Of a stretch of DNA of 64,000 nt, positions 19,570 through 28,208 are shown in pieces (the first letter of the stretch is position 1; each line of letters opens with the position of its first letter). The position numbers and the translations under genes are program-made. Origin of the DNA: JAQVEM01 sp964601205 (GTDB lineage: Bacteria > Actinomycetota > Humimicrobiia > Humimicrobiales > Humimicrobiaceae); contig CAZRML010000005.1 in NCBI GenBank assembly GCA_964601205.1, positions 1 to 64,000 on the forward strand, given 5' to 3'. A model generated the notes under the pieces. It was given only the letters and a program-made list of their open reading frames with translations. It was not told the DNA's origin and did not search any database.

Positions 19570-20589
19570 ATGAGCAGTAAGGAATATAATGTTGCCGTGG
19601 CAGGAGTAACAGGTGCGGTAGGGAAGGTATTCTTATCAATACTGGAAGAGAGGAAATTTCCGGTAAAAAATCTCGTTCCCCTTGCTTCTTACAGGTCTAA
19701 AGGTAGGAAAATTCTTTTTAAAGGTGAAGAACTTGAGGTAAAGGAATTAAGGAAGGACTCTTTTAACAATGTGGATATAGCGCTTTTTTCGGCAGGTGCT
19801 TCAACCTCCAGGCAGTTTGCAAAATTTGCGGTGGAAAGTGGTTCCGTAGTAATAGATAACAGCAGTGCATTCAGGATGGAAGAGGGTGTACCGCTGGTTG
19901 TTCCTGAAATAAATAAAGATAAAATAACCGGGCATAATGGTATAATAGCCAATCCTAATTGTTCAACCATTATTATGGTTGTAGCTTTAAAGCCCATTTA
20001 CGACCTGTCACCGATAAGGCGCATAGTGGTTTCTACATACCAGTCTGTTTCCGGGGCAGGCGCAAAGGCAATAGCTGAACTTGAGAAACAATCAAGGGAT
20101 ATAATATGTGAGGGTAAAAAGGATATCAAAAGCGAAGTTTTTCCCGTGCAGATAGCCTTTAATGTTATTCCCCATGTGGATGTATTTCTTGATAATGGCT
20201 ACACAAAGGAAGAAATGAAGATGGTATATGAAACCCGTAAAATTTTTAACGACGATAATATTATGATTTCTGCGACCACAGTAAGAGTTCCCGTTTTTAC
20301 TTCCCATTCTGAGTCTCTGCTTATTGAAACTGAAAAGAAAATAGAGACTGAAAAGGCAAGAGATGCGCTGGCCAGTGGAGAAGGCTTAATTTTAAAGGAT
20401 GATTTTAAGAATGCGGTATATCCTACTACCGTTGACTCCTCAAACGGGGATTATGTATTTGTTGGAAGAGTGAGAGAGGACATATCTGTGGAAAACGGTA
20501 TAAGCATGTGGGTAGTAGGGGACCAGCTGAGGAAAGGCGCGGCGCTTAATGCAATACAGATTGCCGAAGTATTAATAAAAAATAACTAA
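19570..20589 (+). CDS. asd: Aspartate-semialdehyde dehydrogenase
   Basis: The 339-residue enzyme reduces aspartyl phosphate to aspartate semialdehyde with NADPH, directly after LysC in the pathway. It shows the N-terminal AVAGVTGAVGKVFL dinucleotide fold, the active-site Cys in IANPNCSTI (about residue 130), and the substrate-binding and catalytic region SVSGAGAKAI. It is separated by 133 bases from lysC, so it may have its own promoter. A weak pair TTGTAT/TAATAT lies at 19464-19492. Confidence 0.97.
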   Translation: MSSKEYNVAVAGVTGAVGKVFLSILEERKFPVKNLVPLASYRSKGRKILFKGEELEVKELRKDSFNNVDIALFSAGASTSRQFAKFAVESGSVVIDNSSAFRMEEGVPLVVPEINKDKITGHNGIIANPNCSTIIMVVALKPIYDLSPIRRIVVSTYQSVSGAGAKAIAELEKQSRDIICEGKKDIKSEVFPVQIAFNVIPHVDVFLDNGYTKEEMKMVYETRKIFNDDNIMISATTVRVPVFTSHSESLLIETEKKIETEKARDALASGEGLILKDDFKNAVYPTTVDSSNGDYVFVGRVREDISVENGISMWVVGDQLRKGAALNAIQIAEVLIKNN

Positions 20590-20649
20590 AATAATAAACA
20601 GATTAAGATAGTTCTATAATAATATTTATTACAGATATTTTACCAATCA

Positions 20650-21996
20650 TTACTTCTGTTTTTTCTTTAATATATCAATCCTTTTAATTCTATCCGTAAG
20701 TTCTTTTTCAAACCCTCTGTTTGAAGGATTATAATATTTCCTTGATAAAAGCCTGCCAGGAAGGTGAATCTGGCTGACTATTGCGTCAGCGTAGTTATGC
20801 GCATATTTATATCCTTTGCCATAACCTATATCTTTCATAAGCCCTGTGGGGGCATTTCGTATATGATAGGGAACGGGGAGTGCCCCAAATTCTTCAACAT
20901 CTGATTTAACCTTTTTATAAGTTGTATACACCGAGTTACTCTTTGGAGCCAGGGCAAGATAAATCACCGCTTCTATGATGGCCAGGTATCCTTCCGGAGG
21001 TCCGATAAATTCAAAACTCTGCCTGGCTGATATTGTTACATTCAGCGCACTGGGGTCAGCAAGGCCGATATCTTCAGATGCAAATCTCACAAGTCTTCTT
21101 ATTACATAAAGCGGGTCCTCACCGCTCTCAAGCATTCTTACTGTCCAGTAAACTGCTGCGTCGGGGTCACTGTCACGCAAGCTTTTGTGGACAGCTGAGA
21201 TGAGGTTGAAATGTTCCTCACCGCTTTTATCATAGAGGAGCGCTTTTTTCTGTATTACGTTTTCAACAAGAGCTTTATCTATTTTTAATGTTTTGTGACT
21301 GTCCAGATTTGAATATGCACTAACGGCCAGTTCAAGTATATTGTAGGCAATTCTTGCGTCCCCATCTGAAGATTGACTGATAAAATCAATAGTGTCTTCA
21401 CTGATTTTTATGGTATATTTTCCCAGACCTCTTTCTCTGTCAGTTATTGCTCTTTTTATTAATGTTTTTATATCTTCAGATGATAACCTGTTAAGCACAA
21501 AAGTTTTTGTCCTGGAGAGAAGTGCGGAATTAACTTCAAAAGATGGATTTTCAGTTGTGGCTCCAATTAAAATTATGGTTCCCTTTTCAACAAATGGAAG
21601 GAAAGCATCCTGCTGGGCCTTGTTGAAGCGGTGAATTTCATCAACAAATAATATGGTTTTTATATTATGTACCTTCTTATTATAACTTGCTATCTCCATG
21701 ATTTCTTTTATCTGCTTTATTCCAGAGGTAACTGCAGAAAATGATATAAATCTGCTTTTGGTTTTCTCTGCAATGATTCTGGCCAGAGTAGTTTTCCCTG
21801 AACCGGGAGGCCCCCAGAAAATTATGGAATATAACCTGTCTTTTTCAATAATCCCTGTTAAAATTTTACCTTTTCCCACCAGATGTTTTTGCCCGACAAA
21901 TTCATCCAGAGTTAGTGGCCTTATCCTGTCAGCAAGGGGTATGCTGGATATGATATCACCGGTCTCACCGGTCTTAATCTGATCAAATAAATTCAT
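20650..21996 (-). CDS. rarA: Replication-associated recombination protein A (RarA/MgsA AAA+ ATPase)
   Basis: The 448-residue AAA+ protein of the RarA/MgsA/WRNIP1 family acts at stalled replication forks. It has PLADRIRPLTLDEFVGQ at the N-terminus, Walker A GPPGSGKTTLAR (about residue 55), Walker B ILFVDEIHRFNK (about 107), sensor 1 GATTENPSFEVN and a C-terminal tetramerisation region with YVIRRLVRFASEDIGLADP. The C-terminal half carries the family's RNAPTGLMKDIGYGKGYKYAH motif. It is convergent with asd and monocistronic. Confidence 0.96.
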   Translation of the reverse strand: MNLFDQIKTGETGDIISSIPLADRIRPLTLDEFVGQKHLVGKGKILTGIIEKDRLYSIIFWGPPGSGKTTLARIIAEKTKSRFISFSAVTSGIKQIKEIMEIASYNKKVHNIKTILFVDEIHRFNKAQQDAFLPFVEKGTIILIGATTENPSFEVNSALLSRTKTFVLNRLSSEDIKTLIKRAITDRERGLGKYTIKISEDTIDFISQSSDGDARIAYNILELAVSAYSNLDSHKTLKIDKALVENVIQKKALLYDKSGEEHFNLISAVHKSLRDSDPDAAVYWTVRMLESGEDPLYVIRRLVRFASEDIGLADPSALNVTISARQSFEFIGPPEGYLAIIEAVIYLALAPKSNSVYTTYKKVKSDVEEFGALPVPYHIRNAPTGLMKDIGYGKGYKYAHNYADAIVSQIHLPGRLLSRKYYNPSNRGFEKELTDRIKRIDILKKKQK

Positions 21997-22393
21997 AATA
22001 TGTTATAAAATAATGAATAATCAGGTAAATATTACTCTACACAGGTATATTATTATTATTTTTATTATAAATCAATTTTACTGATGGGTATGAGTATTCC
22101 GTCATAATAGAGTTGCAGGTGTAGATTTTCCCATGAAATATGGTTATTGATATATCTTTATTCTGGTTCTGGCTTTGACGGTAAAACTATCAAACACTGC
22201 TTCCCTTTCTAACAGAGTGGTTGTTAAATAATTACAAAAATTATAGTTAAAACAGAATATTTTATAAAGGTACTGTTTTTAAATTAATAGCAATTGACAT
22301 AATTTTTAATATTCTATTAAATGTTATGGGTGTTAGCTTTTAAAATAAATTTATTTATTTTAAAAAAATACAGGGAGAGGGATATAATATCTA
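21997..22393. other. Divergent intergenic region with a candidate promoter
   Basis: This 397-base region separates rarA (leftward) from the adenosine-kinase-like gene (rightward). It has a perfect -35 TTGACA at 22294-22299. The -10 is weak (TATTAA at 15-base spacing or TTAAAT at 17). No gene or RNA fold was recognised. Confidence 0.5.
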
Positions 22394-23392
22394 ATGCAGG
22401 GGAAAAAATATAAAGTACTGGGGATTGGCAATGCTATAGTTGATATTATGGTTAACGTGAAAGAAGATTTTCTTAAAGGGCTTAATCTCCAGAAAGGTTC
22501 TATGAGAATTGTTGATGAATATGAGATAAAAAAGCTCTATTCAGCTGTTAAAGCAGTAAAAGAAGTATCCGGGGGCTCGGTAGCCAATACTATTGCAGCC
22601 CTGTCCTCACTGGGAAACCCGGTTGCATTTATAGGAAAGGTGGGAAATGACGCTCTCGGAGAATCATTTAAAAAGGATTTAAAATATCTGGGAGTTAATT
22701 ATTGTACTTTAAATCCCGGCGGTGGACTGCCAACAGCGTGCTGCGTTGTCCTGACCACTCCTGATGCCCAGAGAACCATGAACACCTATCTGGGTATATC
22801 GGGACTGCTGGGTCCCGGGGATATTGATGAAGACAGTATTTCGCAGTCGGAGATTATTTATCTTGAAGGCTATCTGTGCGATAGCAGGGAAGCCGGGGAA
22901 GCATTTAGAAAAGCAATAGGAATAGCCATAAGAACAGGTGGTAAAGTTGCCTTTAGTCTTTCGGACTCTTTTTGTGTGGAGCGTCACAGGAATGAATTTT
23001 TAAATCTCATTAAAAATTATGTAGATATACTTTTTGCAAATGAAGGAGAAATAAAATCATTATTTAAAGTAAAAAGTCTGGAAACTGCGATCCATGAATG
23101 TACAAAAATGAAAAATATAAGTGTAATTACCAGGTCAGAGAAAGGCTCTGTAGTGATATCCAATGGAGAAGTGAGAAAAATACCTGCTCGCAGGAACAAC
23201 GCTGTTATTGACACCACAGGGGCCGGTGATATTTATGCGGCCGGGTTTCTCCATGGTCTTATAAGGGGAAGGGACCCCGAAACCTGCGGGGAAATGGGCA
23301 GTATAATTGCATCTGAAATATTGAGCCAGTTTGGCGCACGCCTTGAAATACATGTAATTGAAGTGTTAAATAAAAAAGGTTTTTTAATTTAA
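22394..23392 (+). CDS. PfkB-family carbohydrate kinase, adenosine-kinase-like
   Basis: The 332-residue ribokinase-fold enzyme has the N-terminal GIGNAIVDIMV, the substrate motif GGSVANTIAALSSLG (about residue 58), and the C-terminal PfkB signature DTTGAGDIYAAGFLHGL (about 273) with the catalytic Asp. The spacing and GGSxANT motif match the adenosine kinase subgroup, which turns adenosine into AMP. Location beside an MTA phosphorylase and purC favours purine salvage. Ribokinase or another sugar kinase cannot be excluded. A GGGAGAGG (22374-22381) lies about twelve bases from the ATG. Confidence 0.85.
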   Translation: MQGKKYKVLGIGNAIVDIMVNVKEDFLKGLNLQKGSMRIVDEYEIKKLYSAVKAVKEVSGGSVANTIAALSSLGNPVAFIGKVGNDALGESFKKDLKYLGVNYCTLNPGGGLPTACCVVLTTPDAQRTMNTYLGISGLLGPGDIDEDSISQSEIIYLEGYLCDSREAGEAFRKAIGIAIRTGGKVAFSLSDSFCVERHRNEFLNLIKNYVDILFANEGEIKSLFKVKSLETAIHECTKMKNISVITRSEKGSVVISNGEVRKIPARRNNAVIDTTGAGDIYAAGFLHGLIRGRDPETCGEMGSIIASEILSQFGARLEIHVIEVLNKKGFLI

Positions 23393-23441
23393 ATTTTTTC
23401 TAAAAACAAATGATATGTTTAAGAGTATGAAAGGGAAAAAT

Positions 23442-24251
23442 ATGATTGGAATCAAGAAAGCTGATATAGGTATATTTGGAGGTTCGGGGTTTTACTCTTT
23501 TTTTAAAAAAGCGGAAGAGCATGAAATAGATACTCCTTACGGCCCACCGTCGGATAAAGTAGTCATAGGAACCATTGAAGGTAAAAGAGTGGCATTTATG
23601 CCCCGTCACGGCAGGAATCATACCATACCTCCCCATAAAATTAATTACCGGGCAAATATTTATGTTATGAAAAAATTAGGCGTAAAACGTATCTTCGGAC
23701 CATGTGTTGCAGGGAGTCTGCAACCGCATGTAAAGCCGGGCCATTTTGTAGTATGTGACCAGTTTGTGGACAGAACAAAAGGAAGAATTGATACTTTTTA
23801 TGATGGTCCAAAAACAATTCATATGGCGATGGCAGAACCATACTGTCCGGAGTTAAGAAAAATTGTTATAGAAAGTGCAGATGAACTGCAGATTGAATGC
23901 CATCCCAGGGGTACAGTGGTTATTATTCAGGGTCCGAGATTTAGTACCAGAGCCGAGAGTAAGTGGTATTCGGCACAGGGCTGGGAGGTCATAAATATGA
24001 CCCAGTATCCAGAAATGTATCTTGCCAGGGAGCAGGAAATATGTTATGTAAATATATCTCTTATAACTGATTATGACACTGGACTGGAAGGTCATCCTGA
24101 AATAAAACCGGTGACAATCGGCGAGGTAGTGAGAGTTTTTAAAGAAAATAATAAAAAAGTAAAAGACCTTCTTTTTAAAGCTATATCAAAAATTCCTGAC
24201 AGAAGGAATTGTATTTGCTCGCATGCATTAAAGGATGCAGCAATAAATTAA
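23442..24251 (+). CDS. S-methyl-5'-thioadenosine phosphorylase family protein
   Basis: The purine-nucleoside-phosphorylase/MTAP family enzyme of about 269 residues cleaves methylthioadenosine with phosphate to adenine and 5-methylthioribose-1-phosphate. It has the N-terminal phosphate-binding FGGSGFY, the MPRHGRNHTIPPHKINYRAN block, GTVVIIQGPRFSTRAES, and the NMTQYPEMYLAREQEICY base-site region. The Asp of SLITDYDTG helps recognise the purine. An in-frame ATG lies at 23415, but AAGGG at 23431-23435 is six bases before ATG 23442. A methylthioinosine phosphorylase role is the main alternative. It probably forms an operon with the PfkB gene. Confidence 0.92.
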   Translation: MIGIKKADIGIFGGSGFYSFFKKAEEHEIDTPYGPPSDKVVIGTIEGKRVAFMPRHGRNHTIPPHKINYRANIYVMKKLGVKRIFGPCVAGSLQPHVKPGHFVVCDQFVDRTKGRIDTFYDGPKTIHMAMAEPYCPELRKIVIESADELQIECHPRGTVVIIQGPRFSTRAESKWYSAQGWEVINMTQYPEMYLAREQEICYVNISLITDYDTGLEGHPEIKPVTIGEVVRVFKENNKKVKDLLFKAISKIPDRRNCICSHALKDAAIN

Positions 24252-24323
24252 AGATTTACCAGAATATATAAATTTTTGTTCCTGTATAGATATTCAGGAG
24301 AATAGTATAAGAGGAGAAGATTT

Positions 24324-25214
24324 ATGAAAGTAATTGGAGATGTGGAAATTGAAGGGCTAGAAAAATTAAGAAGTGGCAAGGTCAGGGAAATGTTTTCATT
24401 TGATGACAGGATTTTAATAGTAACTACGGATAGAATTTCTGCCTTTGACTTTATCCTGCCTTCTTTAATCCCATTTAAAGGCACAGTCTTAAACAGGATA
24501 TCGGTTTTCTGGTTTAATTATCTTAAAGATATTATAGGGAATCATTTAATTGAGTCAGATGTTAAAAAGTTCCCCAAGTTTTTAAAAAAACATAAAGATA
24601 TTCTAAGTAACCGGTCCGTAATAGTGAAAAGGGTCAAAATTTTTCCTATTGAATGTGTGGTTCGGGGATACATAACAGGCTCTGGCTGGGAGGAATATAA
24701 AAAAACCGGGATGATAGGGGATCTTAAACTCCCGTCAGATTTATCCAAATGCGAGCGTCTTCCTGAAGTTATATTTACTCCGACTACCAAGGAAATATCG
24801 GGACATGATATGACCCTGACTATAAATAAGGCAAAGAAAATATTTGGTGCTGAAGTAGTAAATTTCCTGAGGGAAAAAAGTATTGAGCTTTATTTAAAAG
24901 CTTCTGAATATGCTATGAGACAGGGTATAATAATTGCGGATACGAAGTTTGAATTTGGAACAACTGATGATGAGATAATACTTGCCGATGAAGTTTTAAC
25001 GCCTGATTCATCAAGGTTCTGGCCGCTGGAAGAATATAAAACAGGCAGGGAACAAAAAAGTTTTGATAAACAGTATGTAAGGGACTATCTTCTAAGTACT
25101 GACTGGGACAGAAGGTCAGCTCCACCTGAGCTGCCACCGGAGGTTATAAAAAAGACATCCGAAAAATATATTGATGCTTACGAGAAAATAACTGGTGAAA
25201 AGTTTAAAATATAG
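24324..25214 (+). CDS. purC: Phosphoribosylaminoimidazole-succinocarboxamide (SAICAR) synthase
   Basis: The 296-residue purine biosynthesis enzyme joins aspartate to CAIR using ATP. It is the longer yeast Ade1-like form. The N-terminal GKVREMFSFDDRILIVTTDRISAFD is the ATP-binding core. RSVIVKRVKIFPIECVVRGYITGSGW follows (about residues 93-118), then the C-terminal IIADTKFEFG and LADEVLTPDSSRFWP motifs. AGAGGAG precedes the ATG. No other pur gene is nearby, so here it stands beside salvage genes. Confidence 0.97.
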   Translation: MKVIGDVEIEGLEKLRSGKVREMFSFDDRILIVTTDRISAFDFILPSLIPFKGTVLNRISVFWFNYLKDIIGNHLIESDVKKFPKFLKKHKDILSNRSVIVKRVKIFPIECVVRGYITGSGWEEYKKTGMIGDLKLPSDLSKCERLPEVIFTPTTKEISGHDMTLTINKAKKIFGAEVVNFLREKSIELYLKASEYAMRQGIIIADTKFEFGTTDDEIILADEVLTPDSSRFWPLEEYKTGREQKSFDKQYVRDYLLSTDWDRRSAPPELPPEVIKKTSEKYIDAYEKITGEKFKI

Positions 25215-25283
25215 AGTCAACTCTTTTTAATCTGGTTAAAATAAACTGCTATTATACATTATTTATTTTATATTAATTAAAAA

Positions 25284-25859
25284 TTAATCCATACAGGAAC
25301 CGAAATAAACCTTGCCCTGGAGTATGGGTACATCTTTTGAAGAAAACCAGAACTCACCTTCCACCACGGGGTCAATTTGTATCACATAGGTTCCTTTATT
25401 AGTTATGTCATTTATTAATACTTCTACGACGGCACTCTCGCCGGGCTCTAAATTATCCAGAAGAGCTGTTCTTGTTGTCCGGTCATAATCTGAATAATCA
25501 ACATCTTGGCCATAATAGTGATAGCCAATTCTTACCATATTCTGGCCGCTTTTTCTCCAGGCAAAATCAGAGGTATTGGTAATTTCAATTTTTATATAGT
25601 TATCAATATCTGTGCATAAAAATGAAGGTATGTAACCTTTTATCTCGGCACCGATCTGAGCGTTTTCGTAATCAACAGGTTCAACAAATTCCTCAAGTTC
25701 AGCGATCTCTTCCTCGGAAATGTCTGTTTCTTCTGTGATATCTGAGTCCACATCTATTTTTTCTGCCGGTGTTGGTGTGCAGGAGATAAAAAGAAAAGTT
25801 AGAAAAATTGATGTTATGCTTACAGCAAATAGTTTAATTCCGGAAATTTTATGTTTCAT
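25284..25859 (-). CDS. Small lipoprotein of unknown function
   Basis: This secreted lipoprotein of about 191 residues has a basic start, a hydrophobic core and a lipobox FISC near residue 27. A 40-residue acidic linker rich in E, D, I and T follows. The C-terminal domain (about 70-190) looks like an immunoglobulin-type beta sandwich, with FAWRKSGQNMVRIGYHYYG and an EPGESAVVEVLI strand, as in proteins that decorate the cell surface. A GTG at 25874 is in frame, but the ATG at 25859 has AGGAAAAGGA just ahead, so I use it. Function is unknown. It converges with purC. Confidence 0.75.
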   Translation of the reverse strand: MKHKISGIKLFAVSITSIFLTFLFISCTPTPAEKIDVDSDITEETDISEEEIAELEEFVEPVDYENAQIGAEIKGYIPSFLCTDIDNYIKIEITNTSDFAWRKSGQNMVRIGYHYYGQDVDYSDYDRTTRTALLDNLEPGESAVVEVLINDITNKGTYVIQIDPVVEGEFWFSSKDVPILQGKVYFGSCMD

Positions 25860-25942
25860 GTTCCTTTTCCTCACTTTTTTATTATTTTTTTAGATGCCTT
25901 TCAGTAATTTGATAAATAATTATAATTTAAATCCTTTATTTT

Positions 25943-25971
25943 TTGAATAAAAGAAACAAAAAATATATAAT
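25943..25971 (+). promoter_or_regulatory. Promoter of the DUF948-ytxH-tldD-tldE operon
   Basis: TTGAAT (25943-25948) and TATAAT (25966-25971) are separated by 17 bases. Transcription near 25978 would give a leader of about 33 bases before the ATG at 26011. Confidence 0.65.
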
Positions 25972-26010
25972 GATTATTGATTATTTTTATAATTAGCAGA
26001 AGAGGGCGAT

Positions 26011-26394
26011 ATGACATCATTAGAAATAGTGGGCCTGGTTGCAATAATTTTGATTTCAGTTTTTGCATTAATCGGAATAATCATTGCCATACCTTTATTT
26101 AAGCTGATAAATAAAATAAAATTTATGGCCGGGAAATTAAACGATAATATTATTCCAGTGGCAGAGAAACTTAATGATACTGTCACTAATTTAAACACTG
26201 AAGTCAGTTCGATTACTGACCTGACCCAGAGCATAGGCTCGATAGTGGAACAGCTGGAAAAAATTATACGGCTGGGGAGATTCCTGATAACCAGTCCTGT
26301 AATTAAGATAATCAGTACTTCAGCGGGAATTATAAGCAGTTTAATAGAAAAGAATGATGACTTGGATAAAAACAAGGAGGAAAATGATGAATGA
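26011..26394 (+). CDS. DUF948-like membrane protein
   Basis: The 127-residue protein has one N-terminal membrane helix (residues 5-33) followed by a predicted coiled helix (about 38-90, NIIPVAEKLNDTVTNLNTEV). This is the layout of DUF948 proteins, often called general stress proteins and often next to a YtxH gene. A second hydrophobic segment (about 95-113) may be peripheral. The 3' end overlaps the following gene by a few bases. The molecular role of this family is not established. Confidence 0.8.
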   Translation: MTSLEIVGLVAIILISVFALIGIIIAIPLFKLINKIKFMAGKLNDNIIPVAEKLNDTVTNLNTEVSSITDLTQSIGSIVEQLEKIIRLGRFLITSPVIKIISTSAGIISSLIEKNDDLDKNKEENDE

Positions 26395-26794
26395 AGAACA
26401 AAATGAGGAAACAGGAAAAAATTATTTTACCGGGATATTGACATCACTTGTAGTGGGACTTTCTGCAGGTTTTATACTGGGTATTTTATTTGCTCCTAAA
26501 TCAGGAAAAGAGACCAGGAAGGAAATAAAAGAAAAAAGTGAGGAAGCAATAAGTAAAGGTAAAGAAGAACTGGGTAAAGTTACAGATAAAACAAAAGAGT
26601 ATATGGACAGGAGTAAAGTTAAACTTGCTGAATTAAAAAGCAGGAGTGAAGACTTTATAGAGAAAAGCAGGGAAAAAATAACTGATATATCCAGAGCTAC
26701 AGGTTCGGGAGTTAAAGAAGCCGGTGATAAAGTAAAAAAAGTAATCAAAAAAGGGAAGGCTAAAGCAAAAAAAGTAGAAGAGGATTTGTCCTAG
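26387..26794 (+). CDS. YtxH domain-containing protein
   Basis: The protein of about 135 residues has an N-terminal membrane helix ending in GILFAPKSGKETRKEIKEKS, the signature of YtxH-like proteins. A long, highly charged Lys/Glu amphipathic helix follows, reminiscent of apolipoprotein or LEA-like repeats. GGAGG (26376-26380) is six bases before ATG 26387, which overlaps the DUF948 gene. Such pairs are linked with general stress in Bacillota. It shares the transcript with DUF948 and probably tldD/tldE. Confidence 0.85.
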   Translation: MNEEQNEETGKNYFTGILTSLVVGLSAGFILGILFAPKSGKETRKEIKEKSEEAISKGKEELGKVTDKTKEYMDRSKVKLAELKSRSEDFIEKSREKITDISRATGSGVKEAGDKVKKVIKKGKAKAKKVEEDLS

Positions 26795-26813
26795 ATAGGA
26801 AAAATAGTTTATA

Positions 26814-28208
26814 TTGATTGATGAGAAGACTGCCAGGAAAGTTTTAAATATATTGCTGAAGAATGGTGCCGATTTTTCAGAAATTTTTATTCAAAAGAGA
26901 GCTGTAAACAATTTAAGGTTAGAAGACAGTAAAATTGAAAATTCTACCAGCGGGTATGAGCTGGGGTGTGGACTGAGATTATGGGCCGGAGAAAGTACTT
27001 TCTACGCTTATGTGGATTCAATAAAGAAAGATAAGCTGGTTAATGCAGCAAAGGTATTGAGCTCTGTAGTTAATGGAAGCAGCTCAATAAAAGTTTTAGA
27101 CCTCACCGGGACTAGCAGCTCTTATGATATAAAAATAGAAAAACTTCCTTCCCAAATTAATACTGGCGGGAAAAAAAATATTCTAAAGCTTGTTGATAAG
27201 AGTTCAAGAGATTTTAATCCGGCAGTAATACAGGTTACATCTCTTCTTTCTGACCTTGAAGAAGAAATATTTATAGCAAATTCGTATGGAGCTTTTTCTT
27301 ACGAGAAAGTGGTAAAAATATTTCTGGCTGTAAATGTAGTGGCCAGGAGAGGAAATAATGCAAGAACGGGCTATAAATCAATGGCCCGGACAAAAGGCTA
27401 TGAAGCATTTGAGGAAAAAGATCCGGTTACTCTGGCTGAAGAAGCTTCTAAAATTGCTGTTACAATGCTAGATGCCGTTAGTGCTCCGACGGGGGAACTT
27501 CCTCTGGTAATAGGTCCTGCTTTCGGGGGCGTAATTTTTCATGAAGCATGCGGCCATGGGCTGGAAGCAGATGCAATTTTAAAGGATGCTTCGGTGTTTA
27601 AAGACAAAATAGGGAAAAAAATTGCAAGTAAATTAGTAACTGCTGTTGATGATTCCACCATTAAATACAGGTGGGGCTCATATAGATTTGATGGAGAAGG
27701 GTTCCCTTCTCATAAAACGGTACTGATAAAAGAAGGAATTCTACAAAATTATATTTGCGACCTGAAGACTTCTAAAAAGATGGGCGTAAAACAAACTGGA
27801 AATGGTAGAAGGCAATCATTTAGAAATATACCCATCCCGAGAATGACCAATACTTATATAGATAACGGAAATGAAAAACCCGAATCAATCTTAAGGTCTG
27901 TAGATAAAGGCATCTATGCAAAAGAATTTGCCGGGGGGCAGGTTGATCCGGCAACGGGAGATTTTGTGTTTGGAATAAGTGAGGGGTACCTGATAGAAAA
28001 TGGAAAAATAAGTTTTCCGATAAAAGATGCGATTTTAATTGGAAATGGACCGGATATCTTAAATAAAATAGAGGCGGTAGGGAACAATCTGGATTACGCA
28101 CCGGGGTTCTGTGGAAAAGATGGTCAGACAGTTTCAACTGAAGTAGGCCAGCCAACTATAAAGGTAAGTAAAATTACTGTGGGGGGGACAAAGAACGGGA
28201 ATGGATAA
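26814..28208 (+). CDS. tldD: TldD family metalloprotease subunit
   Basis: The 464-residue TldD subunit should pair with TldE to form a heterodimeric metallopeptidase that degrades unfolded peptides or matures modified peptides such as microcins. The zinc-binding HEACGHGLEAD (HExxxH) is at about residue 243. The central FGGVIFHEACGHG and C-terminal GFCGKDGQTVSTEVGQPTI regions are typical. A TTG start at 26814 is the best available; AGGA lies about 13 bases before it. It overlaps tldE by 8 bases. Confidence 0.95.
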   Translation: MIDEKTARKVLNILLKNGADFSEIFIQKRAVNNLRLEDSKIENSTSGYELGCGLRLWAGESTFYAYVDSIKKDKLVNAAKVLSSVVNGSSSIKVLDLTGTSSSYDIKIEKLPSQINTGGKKNILKLVDKSSRDFNPAVIQVTSLLSDLEEEIFIANSYGAFSYEKVVKIFLAVNVVARRGNNARTGYKSMARTKGYEAFEEKDPVTLAEEASKIAVTMLDAVSAPTGELPLVIGPAFGGVIFHEACGHGLEADAILKDASVFKDKIGKKIASKLVTAVDDSTIKYRWGSYRFDGEGFPSHKTVLIKEGILQNYICDLKTSKKMGVKQTGNGRRQSFRNIPIPRMTNTYIDNGNEKPESILRSVDKGIYAKEFAGGQVDPATGDFVFGISEGYLIENGKISFPIKDAILIGNGPDILNKIEAVGNNLDYAPGFCGKDGQTVSTEVGQPTIKVSKITVGGTKNGNG

